Assembly (NCBI RefSeq): GCF_014897985.1
Contig: NZ_JABUZA010000009.1
Location: forward strand, 1-64,000
Length of the DNA: 64,000 bases
Direction: 5' to 3'
Origin: Halomonas colorata
Lineage (GTDB): Bacteria > Pseudomonadota > Gammaproteobacteria > Pseudomonadales > Halomonadaceae
Under the pieces are notes generated by a model, which was not told the origin of the DNA, ran no database searches, and saw only the letters and a program-made list of their open reading frames with translations. Positions 37,465-47,987 of this stretch are shown here, in pieces. The position numbers and the translations under genes were made by a program. Position 1 is the stretch's first letter. Each line of letters begins with the position of its first letter.

Positions 37465-39633
37465 ATGCGCAATAACCAACCCATTTCGCAGTGTGAAATC
37501 GAGCTAAAAGAAGACGATTTTCTGGTCTCTCGTACGGATTTAAAAGGTCGTATTACGTACACGAACCCGGCATTTATTGAGATAAGTGGCTACACGCATG
37601 ACGAGTTGATAGGTGCTCCGCATAACCTGGTTCGCCATCCGGATATGCCGCCTGCCGCGTTTGAGAATTTTTGGCAAACCGTACAGGGCGGAGATACCTG
37701 GCGTGGGTTGGTTAAAAATCGCTGTAAAAATGGTGATCACTACTGGGTGGACGCCAGCGTAACGCCAATTATTGAAGACGAACAGGTTGTTGGTTACGCC
37801 TCGGTGCGCGTTCAAGCCTCACGTGAGGCCATAAAGCGTGCTGAACAGGCTTATGCTGAGATACGGGAAGGACGTAACAAGCATCTCTACCTGGACAAAG
37901 GGCGTCTGCGACAGCGTGGTGTCGGCCAGTGGCTGAAAAGGATTCAGTTGAATACCATCCGCGCCAAACTGGTTGGCATGATTGTGGTCGCTGCGGCGTT
38001 GCTGTTGATTAGCGGGGGCTTGGGTCTTTACGGTCTTAACGCGTCAAGTGAGCGGCTTGAGAGGCTTAATAGCGATGGTTTGCGCGACGTCGTCAGGCTG
38101 CAACAAATTGACCAAATGATCGCCAATACGCGCCAGGGAATGATTGAACCAGAGCGTATGGAGTTGATCAATCAGCGTTTTGAAATAGGTGAAACCATTG
38201 AGCAGCGTGCTGAAGAAGTAGCCACCGTATGGCAGGGCTATTACACCCGTGCGGTCAATAACACGCCGCTTGCCAGTGCGTTTAACGATCAACTTCAGGC
38301 CTTTCTTGAGGAGGGAATGGGTCAGGCGGCCCGTGTGCTGCAAGCCGAAGAGACCTACCAAGCGTTTACTGGGCTGGACGCCGTCATCAGCGTCATGTCT
38401 GATGAGGGGCGGGCACTTTCTGAAAGCGTGAATCAGCTCATTGAGCAAAAACAGCAAGCGGCTGAACAAATGGCGGTTGATGCCCAGCACGCGCAAAACA
38501 CCATTATCGCAACGCAAGCGGTGGTGCTGGGGGTTGGGTTGGCGCTGCTGATAGCGATTGGTTGGTTAACCTTCCGCGCAATTATACGTCCCCTAAAGGG
38601 CGCATCACGTTTTACGCTGCAAATCGCGGGCGGTAACCTGGCGGCTTCCGCGCCCAAGCGTCAGCACGATGAAGTGGGCCAGCTACTTGATGGGCTTAAT
38701 GCCATGCGTAAAAGCTTAAGCAGCATTATTGGCGACGTAAAAGGCGGGATAGATATCGTAACGCCTGCCGCACAAGATATTGCGACAGGTAATGAAGCGC
38801 TCTCTTCACGTACCGAGCAACAGGCTGCTTCGCTACAGCAAACGGCCTCCAGTATGGAAGAGATGACGGCTACCGTACGTCAGAATAGCGACAACGCTCA
38901 AGAAGCCCGCCGACTCGCCGATAATAACTCTACTCGGGTTTCTCAAACGGGCGAGCTAATGGCGCAGTTGGTAGACAATATGCAACGCATTACCCAAAGC
39001 TCTCAAAAGATGGCCGATATCATCAATACCATCGACTCGATAGCTTTCCAAACCAACATCCTGGCGCTGAATGCCTCGGTGGAGGCGGCGCGCGCCGGCG
39101 AACATGGGCGTGGCTTTGCCGTGGTGGCCGAAGAAGTGCGTAATTTAGCCGGACGAAGCGCCGGCGCTGCCCAGGAAATTCGAGGGTTGATTGACGGTTC
39201 TAACAAGGAAGTCAATGCGGGCGCTGGGCTGGTTGAAAAAGCAGAAGCCGCGATCAGTGAGGTCGCTGAGGCGGCACGCAGTATTACCAATATCATGCAC
39301 GAAATTTCGGCAGCCTCTGAAGAGCAAAGCAGTGGTATTGCCGAGGTAAATCAGGCGGTGGCTGAGATGGATCAGGCAACGCAGCAAAATGCCGTACGTG
39401 TTCAGGAAACCGCACGCGCCGCCGTTGCGTTAGAGCAGCAAGCAAGCCTGCTCGCGCTATCGGTTGAAGCCGTTCGGCTTAACCAGAAGAGCCCAGAACG
39501 CCCTGTTGCCTTGGCGAACACGTTACCTGCTAAACAAGCAACAACGCTTGCCAGCCCCACAGCGCGCAACAAAGTAGCCGCGCCTGCTGTGCAGCGACAA
39601 GCGACACCTGTAGAGGAATGGGAAGAATTTTGA
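37465..39633 (+). CDS. Aer-type PAS chemoreceptor with periplasmic domain
   Basis: 722 residues. Residues 1-~130 are an Aer-like PAS domain ([53 protein letters not shown]), with the Arg-His-x-Asp residues of the Aer FAD site. TM1 ~169-192 and TM2 ~345-370 enclose a ~150-residue, mostly helical periplasmic domain that E. coli Aer lacks. HAMP and signalling domain follow ([37 protein letters not shown]). Ends in EWEEF. Redox or energy taxis is inferred. Its 3' end overlaps the cheR start. Confidence 0.9.
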   Translation: MRNNQPISQCEIELKEDDFLVSRTDLKGRITYTNPAFIEISGYTHDELIGAPHNLVRHPDMPPAAFENFWQTVQGGDTWRGLVKNRCKNGDHYWVDASVTPIIEDEQVVGYASVRVQASREAIKRAEQAYAEIREGRNKHLYLDKGRLRQRGVGQWLKRIQLNTIRAKLVGMIVVAAALLLISGGLGLYGLNASSERLERLNSDGLRDVVRLQQIDQMIANTRQGMIEPERMELINQRFEIGETIEQRAEEVATVWQGYYTRAVNNTPLASAFNDQLQAFLEEGMGQAARVLQAEETYQAFTGLDAVISVMSDEGRALSESVNQLIEQKQQAAEQMAVDAQHAQNTIIATQAVVLGVGLALLIAIGWLTFRAIIRPLKGASRFTLQIAGGNLAASAPKRQHDEVGQLLDGLNAMRKSLSSIIGDVKGGIDIVTPAAQDIATGNEALSSRTEQQAASLQQTASSMEEMTATVRQNSDNAQEARRLADNNSTRVSQTGELMAQLVDNMQRITQSSQKMADIINTIDSIAFQTNILALNASVEAARAGEHGRGFAVVAEEVRNLAGRSAGAAQEIRGLIDGSNKEVNAGAGLVEKAEAAISEVAEAARSITNIMHEISAASEEQSSGIAEVNQAVAEMDQATQQNAVRVQETARAAVALEQQASLLALSVEAVRLNQKSPERPVALANTLPAKQATTLASPTARNKVAAPAVQRQATPVEEWEEF

Positions 39634-40496
39634 GCGAACAACGCGAACTAGGTGTCGACGCCAATCAGTGGGCGTCTAGTCATCAGATTGAACGAGATCT
39701 GATGCTCACGGATGCGGATTTCTTACGAATACGAGAGCTTATTTACCAGCGTGCTGGCATCGTGTTGGCCGAGCATAAACGCGAGATGGTTTATAGCCGG
39801 TTAGCCAAGCGCCTTCGACATCATGGTTTGACACGTTTTAGCGATTACTTATTGCGCCTGGAGCGTCAGCCTGATGCAAAAGAGTGGGAGGCGTTTACCA
39901 ATGCGCTGACCACTAATCTGACCGCGTTTTTTCGCGAGGCGCACCATTTTCCCCTATTGGCAGAGCATCTTCGCCATAAGCAGAGCCCGGTCACTATTTG
40001 GTGTTCGGCCGCTTCAACGGGTGAAGAGCCCTATTCACTGGCCATGACGCTTTTGGAAACCCTGGGGCCCAAAGCGGCGCAGGCGAAAATCGTTGCCACC
40101 GATATCGATACCGATGCCCTAAGCCGCGCGCGCGCCGGTATTTATCCACAAGAGCAGGTGCGCAAGTTAGATGAAGCCCGTGTGAAACGCTTTTTTCAGA
40201 AGGGTACAGGGCAGCAACAGGGGCTCGCTCGTGTGCGCCCGGAAGTTTCCGAGCTGGTTGAGTTTATGCCTCTTAATCTGCTGTCGACACAGTGGCCGAT
40301 TAAAGGCCCGTTTGATGCCATTTTTTGTCGAAATATCATGATCTATTTCGATAAAGAGACGCAGGCAAAGATTCTTAAGCGGTTTGCGCCCCTTATGAAG
40401 CCGGATGGCCTGCTGTTTGCCGGTCACTCTGAAAACTTTTCGTATATTAGTGATGCGTTCAAGCTGCGGGGCCAGACGGTATACACGCGGGCTTAA
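39618..40496 (+). CDS. cheR: CheR, receptor methyltransferase
   Basis: SAM-dependent methylation of receptor glutamates. 292 residues. N-terminal domain with [23 protein letters not shown]-binding domain with [27 protein letters not shown] and [11 protein letters not shown]. The start overlaps the preceding receptor by 16 bases; a TTG at 39630 after GGAAG is an alternative start. The neighbouring receptors end in a CheR-docking pentapeptide. Confidence 0.97.
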   Translation: MGRILSEQRELGVDANQWASSHQIERDLMLTDADFLRIRELIYQRAGIVLAEHKREMVYSRLAKRLRHHGLTRFSDYLLRLERQPDAKEWEAFTNALTTNLTAFFREAHHFPLLAEHLRHKQSPVTIWCSAASTGEEPYSLAMTLLETLGPKAAQAKIVATDIDTDALSRARAGIYPQEQVRKLDEARVKRFFQKGTGQQQGLARVRPEVSELVEFMPLNLLSTQWPIKGPFDAIFCRNIMIYFDKETQAKILKRFAPLMKPDGLLFAGHSENFSYISDAFKLRGQTVYTRA

Positions 40497-40589
40497 TGGA
40501 ACCATTTTCGTGTTTTTTATACGCCTAATGCGTGGTTATCCGTGCAAACAAGGCAGCATACCCGGCATTAACTGCAAAGGAGGCGTGCA

Positions 40590-41651
40590 TTGAGCGCTGC
40601 CAAGATCAAAGTATTGTGTGTCGATGACTCGGCGCTGATTCGTGATTTGTTAACCGAAATTATCAACTCGCAGCCGGACATGGAAGTGGTTGCCGTGGCG
40701 CCTGATCCACTGGTTGCCAGGGATTTAATTAAGCAACACAACCCTGATGTGCTAACACTTGACGTTGAAATGCCGCGCATGGATGGGCTCGATTTTCTGG
40801 AACGCCTGATGCGCCTGCGGCCCATGCCGGTCTTGATGGTGTCATCGCTCACGCAAAGCGGTTCGGAAATTACGCTGCGTGCACTTGAGCTTGGCGCGCT
40901 GGACTTTGTGGCCAAACCAAGCCTGGGTATTCGGCATGGCATGATGGAGTACGCCAATGAAATCGCCGAAAAGCTGCGTGCGGCCGCACGTTCACGGCCG
41001 CGTCAGGCGCGCCATAAAAATGCTCCACCGCCTGCACAGTTAAAAGCGCCGTTAGTCTCAAGCGAAAAACTGATTATCATCGGAGCATCCACGGGCGGCA
41101 CGGAAGCCATCCGTGCGGTATTAGAGCCGTTGCCTGCCAACTCCCCTGCCATTTTGATCACCCAGCATATGCCGGGGGGGTTTACGCGCTCGTTTGCCGA
41201 GCGCCTGGATCGGTTGTGTCGAATAACCGTCAAAGAGGCGACTGATGGTGAACGTGTGCTGCCGGGCCACGCCTACATTGCCCCTGGCGACCAGCACTTA
41301 AAGCTCGTACGCAGCGGAGCAAACTATGTGGCACGTCTGGACAGCGGGCCACCGGTCAACCGGCATCGGCCATCCGTCGATGTGCTGTTTCATTCCGCCG
41401 CGGAACAGGCTGGGCGTAACGCCATCGGGGTGATTCTGACCGGCATGGGCAAAGATGGGGCTGTGGGGCTTTTGGAAATGCGTCAGGCTGGCGCTCCTAC
41501 CATTGCGCAAAACGAGGCAACCTGTGTGGTTTTTGGGATGCCCCGTGAAGCCATTGCCGTAGGTGGCGCGGTGGAAGCTGCTGCACTCGATGACATTCCC
41601 GCTCGGCTGATGGCGATGGTGGCCGCCTCTGGGCGATCTCAGCGAGTATAA
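40590..41651 (+). CDS. cheB: CheB, receptor methylesterase and response regulator
   Basis: 353 residues. Receiver domain ([27 protein letters not shown]) linked to the methylesterase with catalytic Ser167 in [10 protein letters not shown], His in ITQHMPGGF and Asp in [10 protein letters not shown]. The start is TTG at 40590, decided by an excellent AAGGAGG six bases upstream. Removes methyl groups added by CheR. Confidence 0.97.
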   Translation: MSAAKIKVLCVDDSALIRDLLTEIINSQPDMEVVAVAPDPLVARDLIKQHNPDVLTLDVEMPRMDGLDFLERLMRLRPMPVLMVSSLTQSGSEITLRALELGALDFVAKPSLGIRHGMMEYANEIAEKLRAAARSRPRQARHKNAPPPAQLKAPLVSSEKLIIIGASTGGTEAIRAVLEPLPANSPAILITQHMPGGFTRSFAERLDRLCRITVKEATDGERVLPGHAYIAPGDQHLKLVRSGANYVARLDSGPPVNRHRPSVDVLFHSAAEQAGRNAIGVILTGMGKDGAVGLLEMRQAGAPTIAQNEATCVVFGMPREAIAVGGAVEAAALDDIPARLMAMVAASGRSQRV

Positions 41652-41692
41652 AAACTTGTTACATAACAATGCTGGCTTAGGGGAATGAACTA

Positions 41693-43390
41693 ATGACGCG
41701 TTTACTTCGCAATATGAGTATCCATATGGCCGTCGTGGCGGCCCTGGTCTGTTTTGCAACGCTTATTATAGTGACGACCGGTATCGGTTTTATATCGGAC
41801 CGCAATGCACAAGAGAATCTAGAGACTTATAGCCGGATTAGTAGTGACCAGCTTAATGAGATTAATCGCGCTGATTCGCTGCTCAACCAAGCCATGCTGG
41901 CCATGGAGGTCGCCTCGAATTATCTGATGATGGGCCAGACACGCGAAGCTGACGCGCAGTTGGCGATTGCCGCTGACCGTATCGAGCGTTCTGAAGCACG
42001 TTTTGAGAACTTTGTTGCGACTCCCCGTACACCGCAAGGCGAGGCGTACGGGCGTGAGTTAATCGAAAACTTCCGTGCCGTTATAGCGCTGGTAAAGCAG
42101 CAGCACGAAAGCTTTGCTCAGAAGGATATCAACGCCTACAGCGATTTGCGTGAAGCGCTCGTCGAGCCGTTAGCGAGCCTTGCCGACAGCACAACGGCGT
42201 TCGTTCAATATGGGTTTCAGCGGGTTGATACGATCGGCGAGAATGCCAAAGCCCAAGGCAACGTCTTTAAGCTCGTCAGCGCCATCGCGGTGGGGGTAGC
42301 ACTACTCATTACGCTGATTATTTATATTGGGTTAAGGCGCACGGTCATTACGCCATTGAACGATGCGGTTAGGCGTTTGGATAAAATTGCTGAAGCAGAC
42401 TTGACCCAGCCGGTACCTAGCGCAGGCAATAATGAGATCGGCCGGCTGTTTGCGGCCATGGCCGCCATGCAGCAAAACCTGACGGCGATCGTGACGCGGG
42501 TTCGCGAGGGCAGTGCTGAAATTCACTACGGTACGCGGGAAATCGCCAGCGGCAACGCCGATCTTTCCTCACGCACAGAGCAGCAGGCGGCAGCCATTGA
42601 AGAAACCGCGGCCAGCATGGAAGAAATGACGGCCACGGTGAAGCAAAACGCCGATAACTCTCGCCAAGCCAGCACGCTGGCCGCGGATGCCTCGTCAACG
42701 GCTGAGCATGGTGGTCAGGTAGTGGACCAGGTAGTTCAAACAATGCACGGCATATCGAGCAGTTCGAAAAAAGTGGCTGATATTACCAGCGTGATCGACT
42801 CGATTGCTTTTCAAACCAATATCCTTGCCTTGAACGCGTCCGTAGAAGCGGCACGTGCCGGTGAGCAGGGGCGTGGATTTGCGGTGGTTGCCGGTGAAGT
42901 TCGCAACCTTGCTAGCCGCAGTGCTGATGCTGCCAAAGAAATCAGAACGCTAATTGACGCCTCCGTGAACCAGATTAAGCAGGGCTCGACATTAGTCGAG
43001 CAGGCAGGTTCTACCATGGCCGATGTGGTAACCGCCGTGCGCCGGGTCACCGATATCATGGATGAGATATCGGCAGCCTCCCAGGAACAAAGCGATGGCA
43101 TTGAGCAGGTCAGTCACGCGGTCGGCCAAATGGATCAGGTAACGCAGCAAAATGCTGCGCTGGTGCAAGAGGCTTCAGCCGCCGCTGCATCGCTTGAAGA
43201 GCAGGCCAATCACTTGGAAGAGGCGGTTGCCGTCTTCAAGCTGCTGGGATCGCAAGCCCCTAAGCGCACGTCGTTACCGGCGCAAGCTACCTCAACCCTT
43301 TCTCGCCCTGCGCAAAAAATCGTACCGGCTGTTCCAGCGACACGTCCAGTATCCAGCCATAGCGATCATGCAGAGTGGGAAGCTTTTTAA
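41693..43390 (+). CDS. Methyl-accepting chemotaxis protein, Tar/Tsr type
   Basis: 565 residues. TM1 ~10-34, a ~150-residue four-helix-bundle periplasmic sensor domain ([28 protein letters not shown]), TM2 ~195-217, HAMP ([17 protein letters not shown]) and signalling domain ([37 protein letters not shown]). Ends in EWEAF, the CheR/CheB tether. It lies between cheB and cheY, where E. coli has no receptor. Ligand unknown. Confidence 0.93.
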   Translation: MTRLLRNMSIHMAVVAALVCFATLIIVTTGIGFISDRNAQENLETYSRISSDQLNEINRADSLLNQAMLAMEVASNYLMMGQTREADAQLAIAADRIERSEARFENFVATPRTPQGEAYGRELIENFRAVIALVKQQHESFAQKDINAYSDLREALVEPLASLADSTTAFVQYGFQRVDTIGENAKAQGNVFKLVSAIAVGVALLITLIIYIGLRRTVITPLNDAVRRLDKIAEADLTQPVPSAGNNEIGRLFAAMAAMQQNLTAIVTRVREGSAEIHYGTREIASGNADLSSRTEQQAAAIEETAASMEEMTATVKQNADNSRQASTLAADASSTAEHGGQVVDQVVQTMHGISSSSKKVADITSVIDSIAFQTNILALNASVEAARAGEQGRGFAVVAGEVRNLASRSADAAKEIRTLIDASVNQIKQGSTLVEQAGSTMADVVTAVRRVTDIMDEISAASQEQSDGIEQVSHAVGQMDQVTQQNAALVQEASAAAASLEEQANHLEEAVAVFKLLGSQAPKRTSLPAQATSTLSRPAQKIVPAVPATRPVSSHSDHAEWEAF

Positions 43391-43443
43391 CCCTGACTAA
43401 GTAACTCGTCATCTGATGACGTGTATTGATAAGAGGATGAATA

Positions 43444-43833
43444 ATGGCCGATAAAAACATGAGTTTTCTGGTGATCGACGACTTTCCTACGATGCGTCGG
43501 ATTGTACGTAGCCTGCTTAAAGAGCTGGGCTTTACCAACGTTGATGAAGCCGAAGATGGCCAAGACGCGCTAAATAAACTGCGCGCAGGCAATTTTGAAT
43601 TTGTCGTTTCCGACTGGAACATGCCTAACCTGGACGGTCTGGAAATGCTCAAGGAGATCCGTCAGGATGAAGCCTTGAAACATTTGCCGGTGTTGATGGT
43701 GACGGCAGAAGCCAAGAAAGAAAATATTATTGCGGCCGCACAGGCGGGTGCCAACGGCTATGTCGTCAAGCCGTTTACCGCCGCTACCCTCGAAGAAAAG
43801 CTGAATAAAATCTTCGACAAAATGGGTAAATAA
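43444..43833 (+). CDS. cheY: CheY, chemotaxis response regulator
   Basis: 129 residues, single receiver domain. Acidic pair in [10 protein letters not shown], phospho-acceptor Asp57 in SDWNMPN, Thr in MVTAEA and Lys in VVKPF are all in place. Phospho-CheY binds FliM and changes motor rotation. AGAGGATG ribosome site. A small perfect hairpin (CGTCATC-T-GATGACG, 43407-43421) lies just before it. Confidence 0.99.
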   Translation: MADKNMSFLVIDDFPTMRRIVRSLLKELGFTNVDEAEDGQDALNKLRAGNFEFVVSDWNMPNLDGLEMLKEIRQDEALKHLPVLMVTAEAKKENIIAAAQAGANGYVVKPFTAATLEEKLNKIFDKMGK

Positions 43834-43875
43834 AGCGATTGGGCCGAAGGGCCTGGTTCGCGAGGAGACAATGTA

Positions 43876-44571
43876 ATGAGTCAGAATGAGCAGATCGGCT
43901 CTGCCCAGCTGTCCGAGGAAGGCGCTGAAGAATTAATTCATCGCATCGGTAAGCTGACCCGCATGTTGCGCGATAATATGCGCGAACTGGGTTTGGATAA
44001 AGAGATCGAAAAAGCAGCTGAAGCCATTCCAGACGCCCGCGATCGGTTGCACTATGTTGCCACCATGACCGAGCAGGCGGCTGATCGTGCGTTAAACGCC
44101 ATTGATCGCGCGCAGCCGCTTCAGGACGAGCTTGCCGAGCGAGCTGAAGTACTTGATAAGCAATGGGCCGACTGGTTTGAGGCACCCAAAGAGCTAGCGG
44201 ATGCCAAGACGCTCGTAAAGGAAACACGCACCTACCTAAGCGATGTGCCGACAATTACGGCCGCCACGAACAAAGAGCTTCTCGAAATCATGATGGCCCA
44301 GGACTTTCAGGACCTGACCGGCCAGGTGATCAAGAAGATGATGGACGTGATCCGTGAGATCGAACATCAACTGGTACAAGTGCTGATCGACAACGTGCCC
44401 GGTGCGCAGGCCCGCGAGTCGATGCAACGTAAAGCGGAAGATCAGTGGAAGAGCGAGTCTGCACGACGTAAAGAAGAGCTGTTGAACGGCCCGCAAATCA
44501 AGGAAAATGCGCCTGATATCGTGACAGACCAGGATCAAGTGGACGACTTATTGGACGAATTGGGCTTTTAA
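43876..44571 (+). CDS. cheZ: CheZ, CheY phosphatase
   Basis: 231 residues, long helical hairpin. The catalytic Gln is residue ~145 in [18 protein letters not shown]. The C-terminus [10 protein letters not shown] is the CheY-binding helix almost as in E. coli. Completes cheRBYZ and is followed by a terminator-like hairpin. Confidence 0.97.
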   Translation: MSQNEQIGSAQLSEEGAEELIHRIGKLTRMLRDNMRELGLDKEIEKAAEAIPDARDRLHYVATMTEQAADRALNAIDRAQPLQDELAERAEVLDKQWADWFEAPKELADAKTLVKETRTYLSDVPTITAATNKELLEIMMAQDFQDLTGQVIKKMMDVIREIEHQLVQVLIDNVPGAQARESMQRKAEDQWKSESARRKEELLNGPQIKENAPDIVTDQDQVDDLLDELGF

Positions 44572-44625
44572 TGCGGTGTTATTAGGGCATTGTAAAAAGC
44601 CGTATCTGGCAAAATAGGCGTTTTG

Positions 44626-44654
44626 TTCAGCCGTCCCCTGGGGCGGCTGAATTT
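44626..44654 (+). terminator. Terminator after cheZ
   Basis: Hairpin TTCAGCCGTCCCC / GGGGCGGCTGAA with 8 + 4 bp stem, followed by a short ATTTA. The weak T-run suggests partial termination, leaving some read-through into flhB 35 bases further on. Confidence 0.6.
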
Positions 44655-44688
44655 ATGGTGAGCCGCGCACGACGAGCCGGATGGCAGC

Positions 44689-45855
44689 ATGGCAGATAAC
44701 GATAGCGATCAGGAAAAGACCGAAGAGGCTACGCCCAGGCGGATGGAAAAGGCGCGCGAAGAGGGGCAGGTGCCTCGTTCTCGCGAGCTAACCACGTTTT
44801 TGCTTTTGCTAGGCGGCGTCATTGGCTTATGGAGCATGGGAATGATGCTCTATGACCAATTAGGCATGGTTATGGAGCAGGCATTGCTCTTTGACCGCCG
44901 GCAAGCCATGGAAGAGATGCCGATGCTGGTCAATGCGCTGGACCTGGGGCAGCGCACGCTGTTTACCATGATACCGCTATTTTTACTGCTCACCGTGATT
45001 GCGTTGGTTGCGCCTGCCCTGCTAGGCGGCTGGCTGGTTTCAGCGAAGTCCATGCAGCCCAAGCTTTCCAAATTGAATCCTGTTGCAGGGGTTAAGCGCA
45101 TCTTCTCAACCCAGGCGCTTATTGAGCTGGCCAAAGCGATAGCCAAATCAGTACTGATCGGCAGTGTGGTTTCGGCTTTTTTATACTTCAATATCGGCAA
45201 GTTTTTAGCATTGATGGACCAGCCTGTGCAGCAGGCGTTGGCCAGCGCGCTTAATATGGCGGCCCAAGCCGCCGGACTGATGGTGCTGTCGCTGATCGTG
45301 GTGATTCTGATGGATGTTCCTTTTCAGCTGTGGAGCAACGCCAAAAAACTCCGCATGAGCAAGGAAGAGGTGAAGCGCGAGCATAAGGAGTCAGAAGGCG
45401 ACCCTCATGTGAAAGGGCGCATTCGTCAGCAGCAGCAGGCGATGGCGCGGGGCAGGATGATGAGCAAAGTTCCTGAAGCCGATGTGATTATTACCAACCC
45501 CACTCATTATGCCGTTGCCTTGAGGTATCAGGAGGGCAGCATGGGTGCGCCGCGATTAGTCGCCAAAGGGGCGGATGCCGTTGCCGCAAAAATACGTGAG
45601 CTGGGTGCCGAGGCTGGCGTCCCTCGCCTTGAGGCTGCGCCGTTGGCGCGAGCCCTTTACCACCACGTGGATTTAGAGGCAGAAGTGCCGGCTGAACTAT
45701 ATACCGCGGTGGCCGAAGTGATGGCCTGGGCGTACCGCCTGAAGCATGTTGCACAACAAGGAGGCGAGGTGCCCCCAACCCCCGATAACCTGCCGGTACC
45801 CCCGGAAATGCAAACCCCCGGTGGTCGTGCCGGTGGCAATGAGGCGCAGTCATGA
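44689..45855 (+). CDS. flhB: FlhB, export gate and specificity switch
   Basis: 388 residues. Four transmembrane segments follow the N-terminal DQEKTEEATPRRMEKAREEGQV block; the cytoplasmic domain has the autocleavage site NPTH at Asn270 (DVIITNPTHYAVALRY). The Pro-rich tail is variable. Start of flhA overlaps its end by 4 bases. Confidence 0.98.
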   Translation: MADNDSDQEKTEEATPRRMEKAREEGQVPRSRELTTFLLLLGGVIGLWSMGMMLYDQLGMVMEQALLFDRRQAMEEMPMLVNALDLGQRTLFTMIPLFLLLTVIALVAPALLGGWLVSAKSMQPKLSKLNPVAGVKRIFSTQALIELAKAIAKSVLIGSVVSAFLYFNIGKFLALMDQPVQQALASALNMAAQAAGLMVLSLIVVILMDVPFQLWSNAKKLRMSKEEVKREHKESEGDPHVKGRIRQQQQAMARGRMMSKVPEADVIITNPTHYAVALRYQEGSMGAPRLVAKGADAVAAKIRELGAEAGVPRLEAAPLARALYHHVDLEAEVPAELYTAVAEVMAWAYRLKHVAQQGGEVPPTPDNLPVPPEMQTPGGRAGGNEAQS

Positions 45856-47933
45856 AAGGTTTGAACCAGCTGGTCACCCACCGCGATTGGATGGGCGATG
45901 TACGCATGAAGCTGCTCGCCGGGCCGCTGCTGATTCTAATGATTTTGGGCATGATGATCCTGCCCTTGCCGCCGTTTGCGCTGGATCTACTGTTCACCTT
46001 TAACATTGCCCTAGCCATCATGGTGCTGCTGGTCAGCATGTTTGCACAAAAGCCTCTGGATTTTGCCGCCTTCCCGGCGGTTTTGCTGTTTACCACGCTA
46101 TTGCGCCTGTCGCTTAACGTCGCCTCAACCCGCGTTGTCCTGATGGAAGGGCACGCGGGCGGTGCGTCGGCTGGTAAGGTCATTGAAGCGTTTGGTACTT
46201 TTTTGGTGGGCGGCAATTTTGCCGTAGGTCTGGTGGTCTTCTTAATCTTGGTGATTATTAACTTCATGGTAATCACCAAAGGCGCCGGGCGGATCGCCGA
46301 AGTGGGCGCACGCTTTATGCTTGATGCCATGCCCGGTAAGCAGATGGCCATCGACGCTGATTTAAATGCGGGACTGATTGGCGAAGACGATGCCAAAAAG
46401 CGGCGTGCCGAAGTTGCTCAGGAAGCCGATTTTTATGGCTCGATGGACGGTGCGAGCAAGTTTGTCCGCGGCGATGCCATGGCTGGTCTTGTGATCATGG
46501 TGGTAAATATTATCGGTGGTCTGCTGATCGGCATGCTGCAGCATGATATGAGTTTTGCAGACGCCGGGCGTACTTATACGCTGTTAACCATTGGTGATGG
46601 GCTTGTTGCGCAGATCCCGGCGCTGGTTATTTCAACGGCCGCCGGTGTGACGGTATCCCGCGTTAATACCGACCAGGACGTTGGTCAGCAGATGATCAGC
46701 CAGCTGTTTGTGAACCCTCAGGTCATGATCCTGGCCGCGATGGTCATGGGGCTATTAGGCTTAGTGCCGGGTATGCCCAATCTGGTCTTTTTGATCTTTA
46801 CGGCGCTACTAAGCGGTTTAGCCTGGTTCTTGATTCGTAACAAGCAGAAAGCCCAGGTGCAGGAAGAAATTACCGCGGAGCCGCCTGCCCTGCAGGAGAC
46901 CCCGGAAGCCAGTTGGGAAGATGTTCAACTGGTCGATACCTTGGGCCTGGAAGTAGGGCACCGCTTGATCCCGCTGGTAGATGCCCGCCAGAAAGGTGAG
47001 CTGTTAGGGCGTATTAAAAGCGTGCGTAAAAAGTTTGCCCAGGAAGTCGGCTTTCTGCCCCCTGTTGTGCATATTCGCGATAACCTGGAGCTTCCGCCCA
47101 ATACCTATGTGCTCTCCATGAAAGGCGCCGAAATTGGCCGCGCTGAAGCGCAGCCAGGCAAATGGTTAGCGATCGACCCAGGCCAAGTGTCTGGAGAGCT
47201 GCAGGGAACGGCTACCCAAGATCCGGCCTTTGGCCTGCCGGCGGTATGGATAGACACTAACCAGCGTGAGCACGCTCAGGTTTATGGTTACACCGTGGTG
47301 GATGCAAGCACCGTGATTGCCACCCATTTAAACCATCTTTTGCACCGTCACTCACCTGAAATGCTGGGTCGCCAAGAGGTGCAGAAGCTGCTCGATAAAC
47401 TAGGCGATGATCAGAAGTCACTGGTAGAAGAGGTCGTGCCCAAAGCGATTTCGCTCACCATCTTGCAGCGTATTTTGCAAAATCTGCTGGAAGAGGATGT
47501 CTCTATCCGTGATATGCGCACTATTTTGGATACCCTGGCCGAGTTTGCCGGACAGCAACAAGACCCCAACGAGCTTACCGCGCTTGTACGTATCGGATTA
47601 GGTCGCGCCATTACACAGCAATGGTTTGCCGGGCAGGAAACTCTCAATGTGATGGGACTTGATGCCCAGCTTGAGCAGGTGCTAATGCAAGCAATGAATG
47701 GAAATGGGGCAATGGAGCCGGGCCTTGCTGAAACCTTAATGACACAGGCGCAGCAAGCACTGGAGCGTCATGAGGGCAGTGGCGACGCGCCGGTGCTGGT
47801 CGTTCAGCACTCCCTGCGCGGCGTGCTATCGCGCTTTTTGCGTCGCCGCTTGCGTCACCTTGTCGTCATGTCTCAAGCTGAGATCCCCGATGACCGTACG
47901 TTGCGCGTGACCACGATAGTGGGGGGGCGCTAA
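45852..47933 (+). CDS. flhA: FlhA, export gate protein
   Basis: 693 residues, the usual length. The N-terminal ~330 residues hold about eight membrane helices and the FHIPEP-type block (RFMLDAMPGKQMAIDADLNAGLI). The C-terminal ~350 residues form the cytoplasmic docking ring for chaperone-substrate complexes. Overlaps flhB by 4 bases. Confidence 0.98.
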   Translation: MKGLNQLVTHRDWMGDVRMKLLAGPLLILMILGMMILPLPPFALDLLFTFNIALAIMVLLVSMFAQKPLDFAAFPAVLLFTTLLRLSLNVASTRVVLMEGHAGGASAGKVIEAFGTFLVGGNFAVGLVVFLILVIINFMVITKGAGRIAEVGARFMLDAMPGKQMAIDADLNAGLIGEDDAKKRRAEVAQEADFYGSMDGASKFVRGDAMAGLVIMVVNIIGGLLIGMLQHDMSFADAGRTYTLLTIGDGLVAQIPALVISTAAGVTVSRVNTDQDVGQQMISQLFVNPQVMILAAMVMGLLGLVPGMPNLVFLIFTALLSGLAWFLIRNKQKAQVQEEITAEPPALQETPEASWEDVQLVDTLGLEVGHRLIPLVDARQKGELLGRIKSVRKKFAQEVGFLPPVVHIRDNLELPPNTYVLSMKGAEIGRAEAQPGKWLAIDPGQVSGELQGTATQDPAFGLPAVWIDTNQREHAQVYGYTVVDASTVIATHLNHLLHRHSPEMLGRQEVQKLLDKLGDDQKSLVEEVVPKAISLTILQRILQNLLEEDVSIRDMRTILDTLAEFAGQQQDPNELTALVRIGLGRAITQQWFAGQETLNVMGLDAQLEQVLMQAMNGNGAMEPGLAETLMTQAQQALERHEGSGDAPVLVVQHSLRGVLSRFLRRRLRHLVVMSQAEIPDDRTLRVTTIVGGR

Positions 47934-47987
47934 GCATGACAGGCAGTAACCAGCGCATCGGTTTCTTGTACATACATAAGGTAAGGC

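Noticed and set aside
45491..46396. Long open frame (301 codons) on the minus strand
   Set aside because: It lies antisense to flhB and flhA, which are clearly coding; composition and lack of any family pattern mark it as a shadow.
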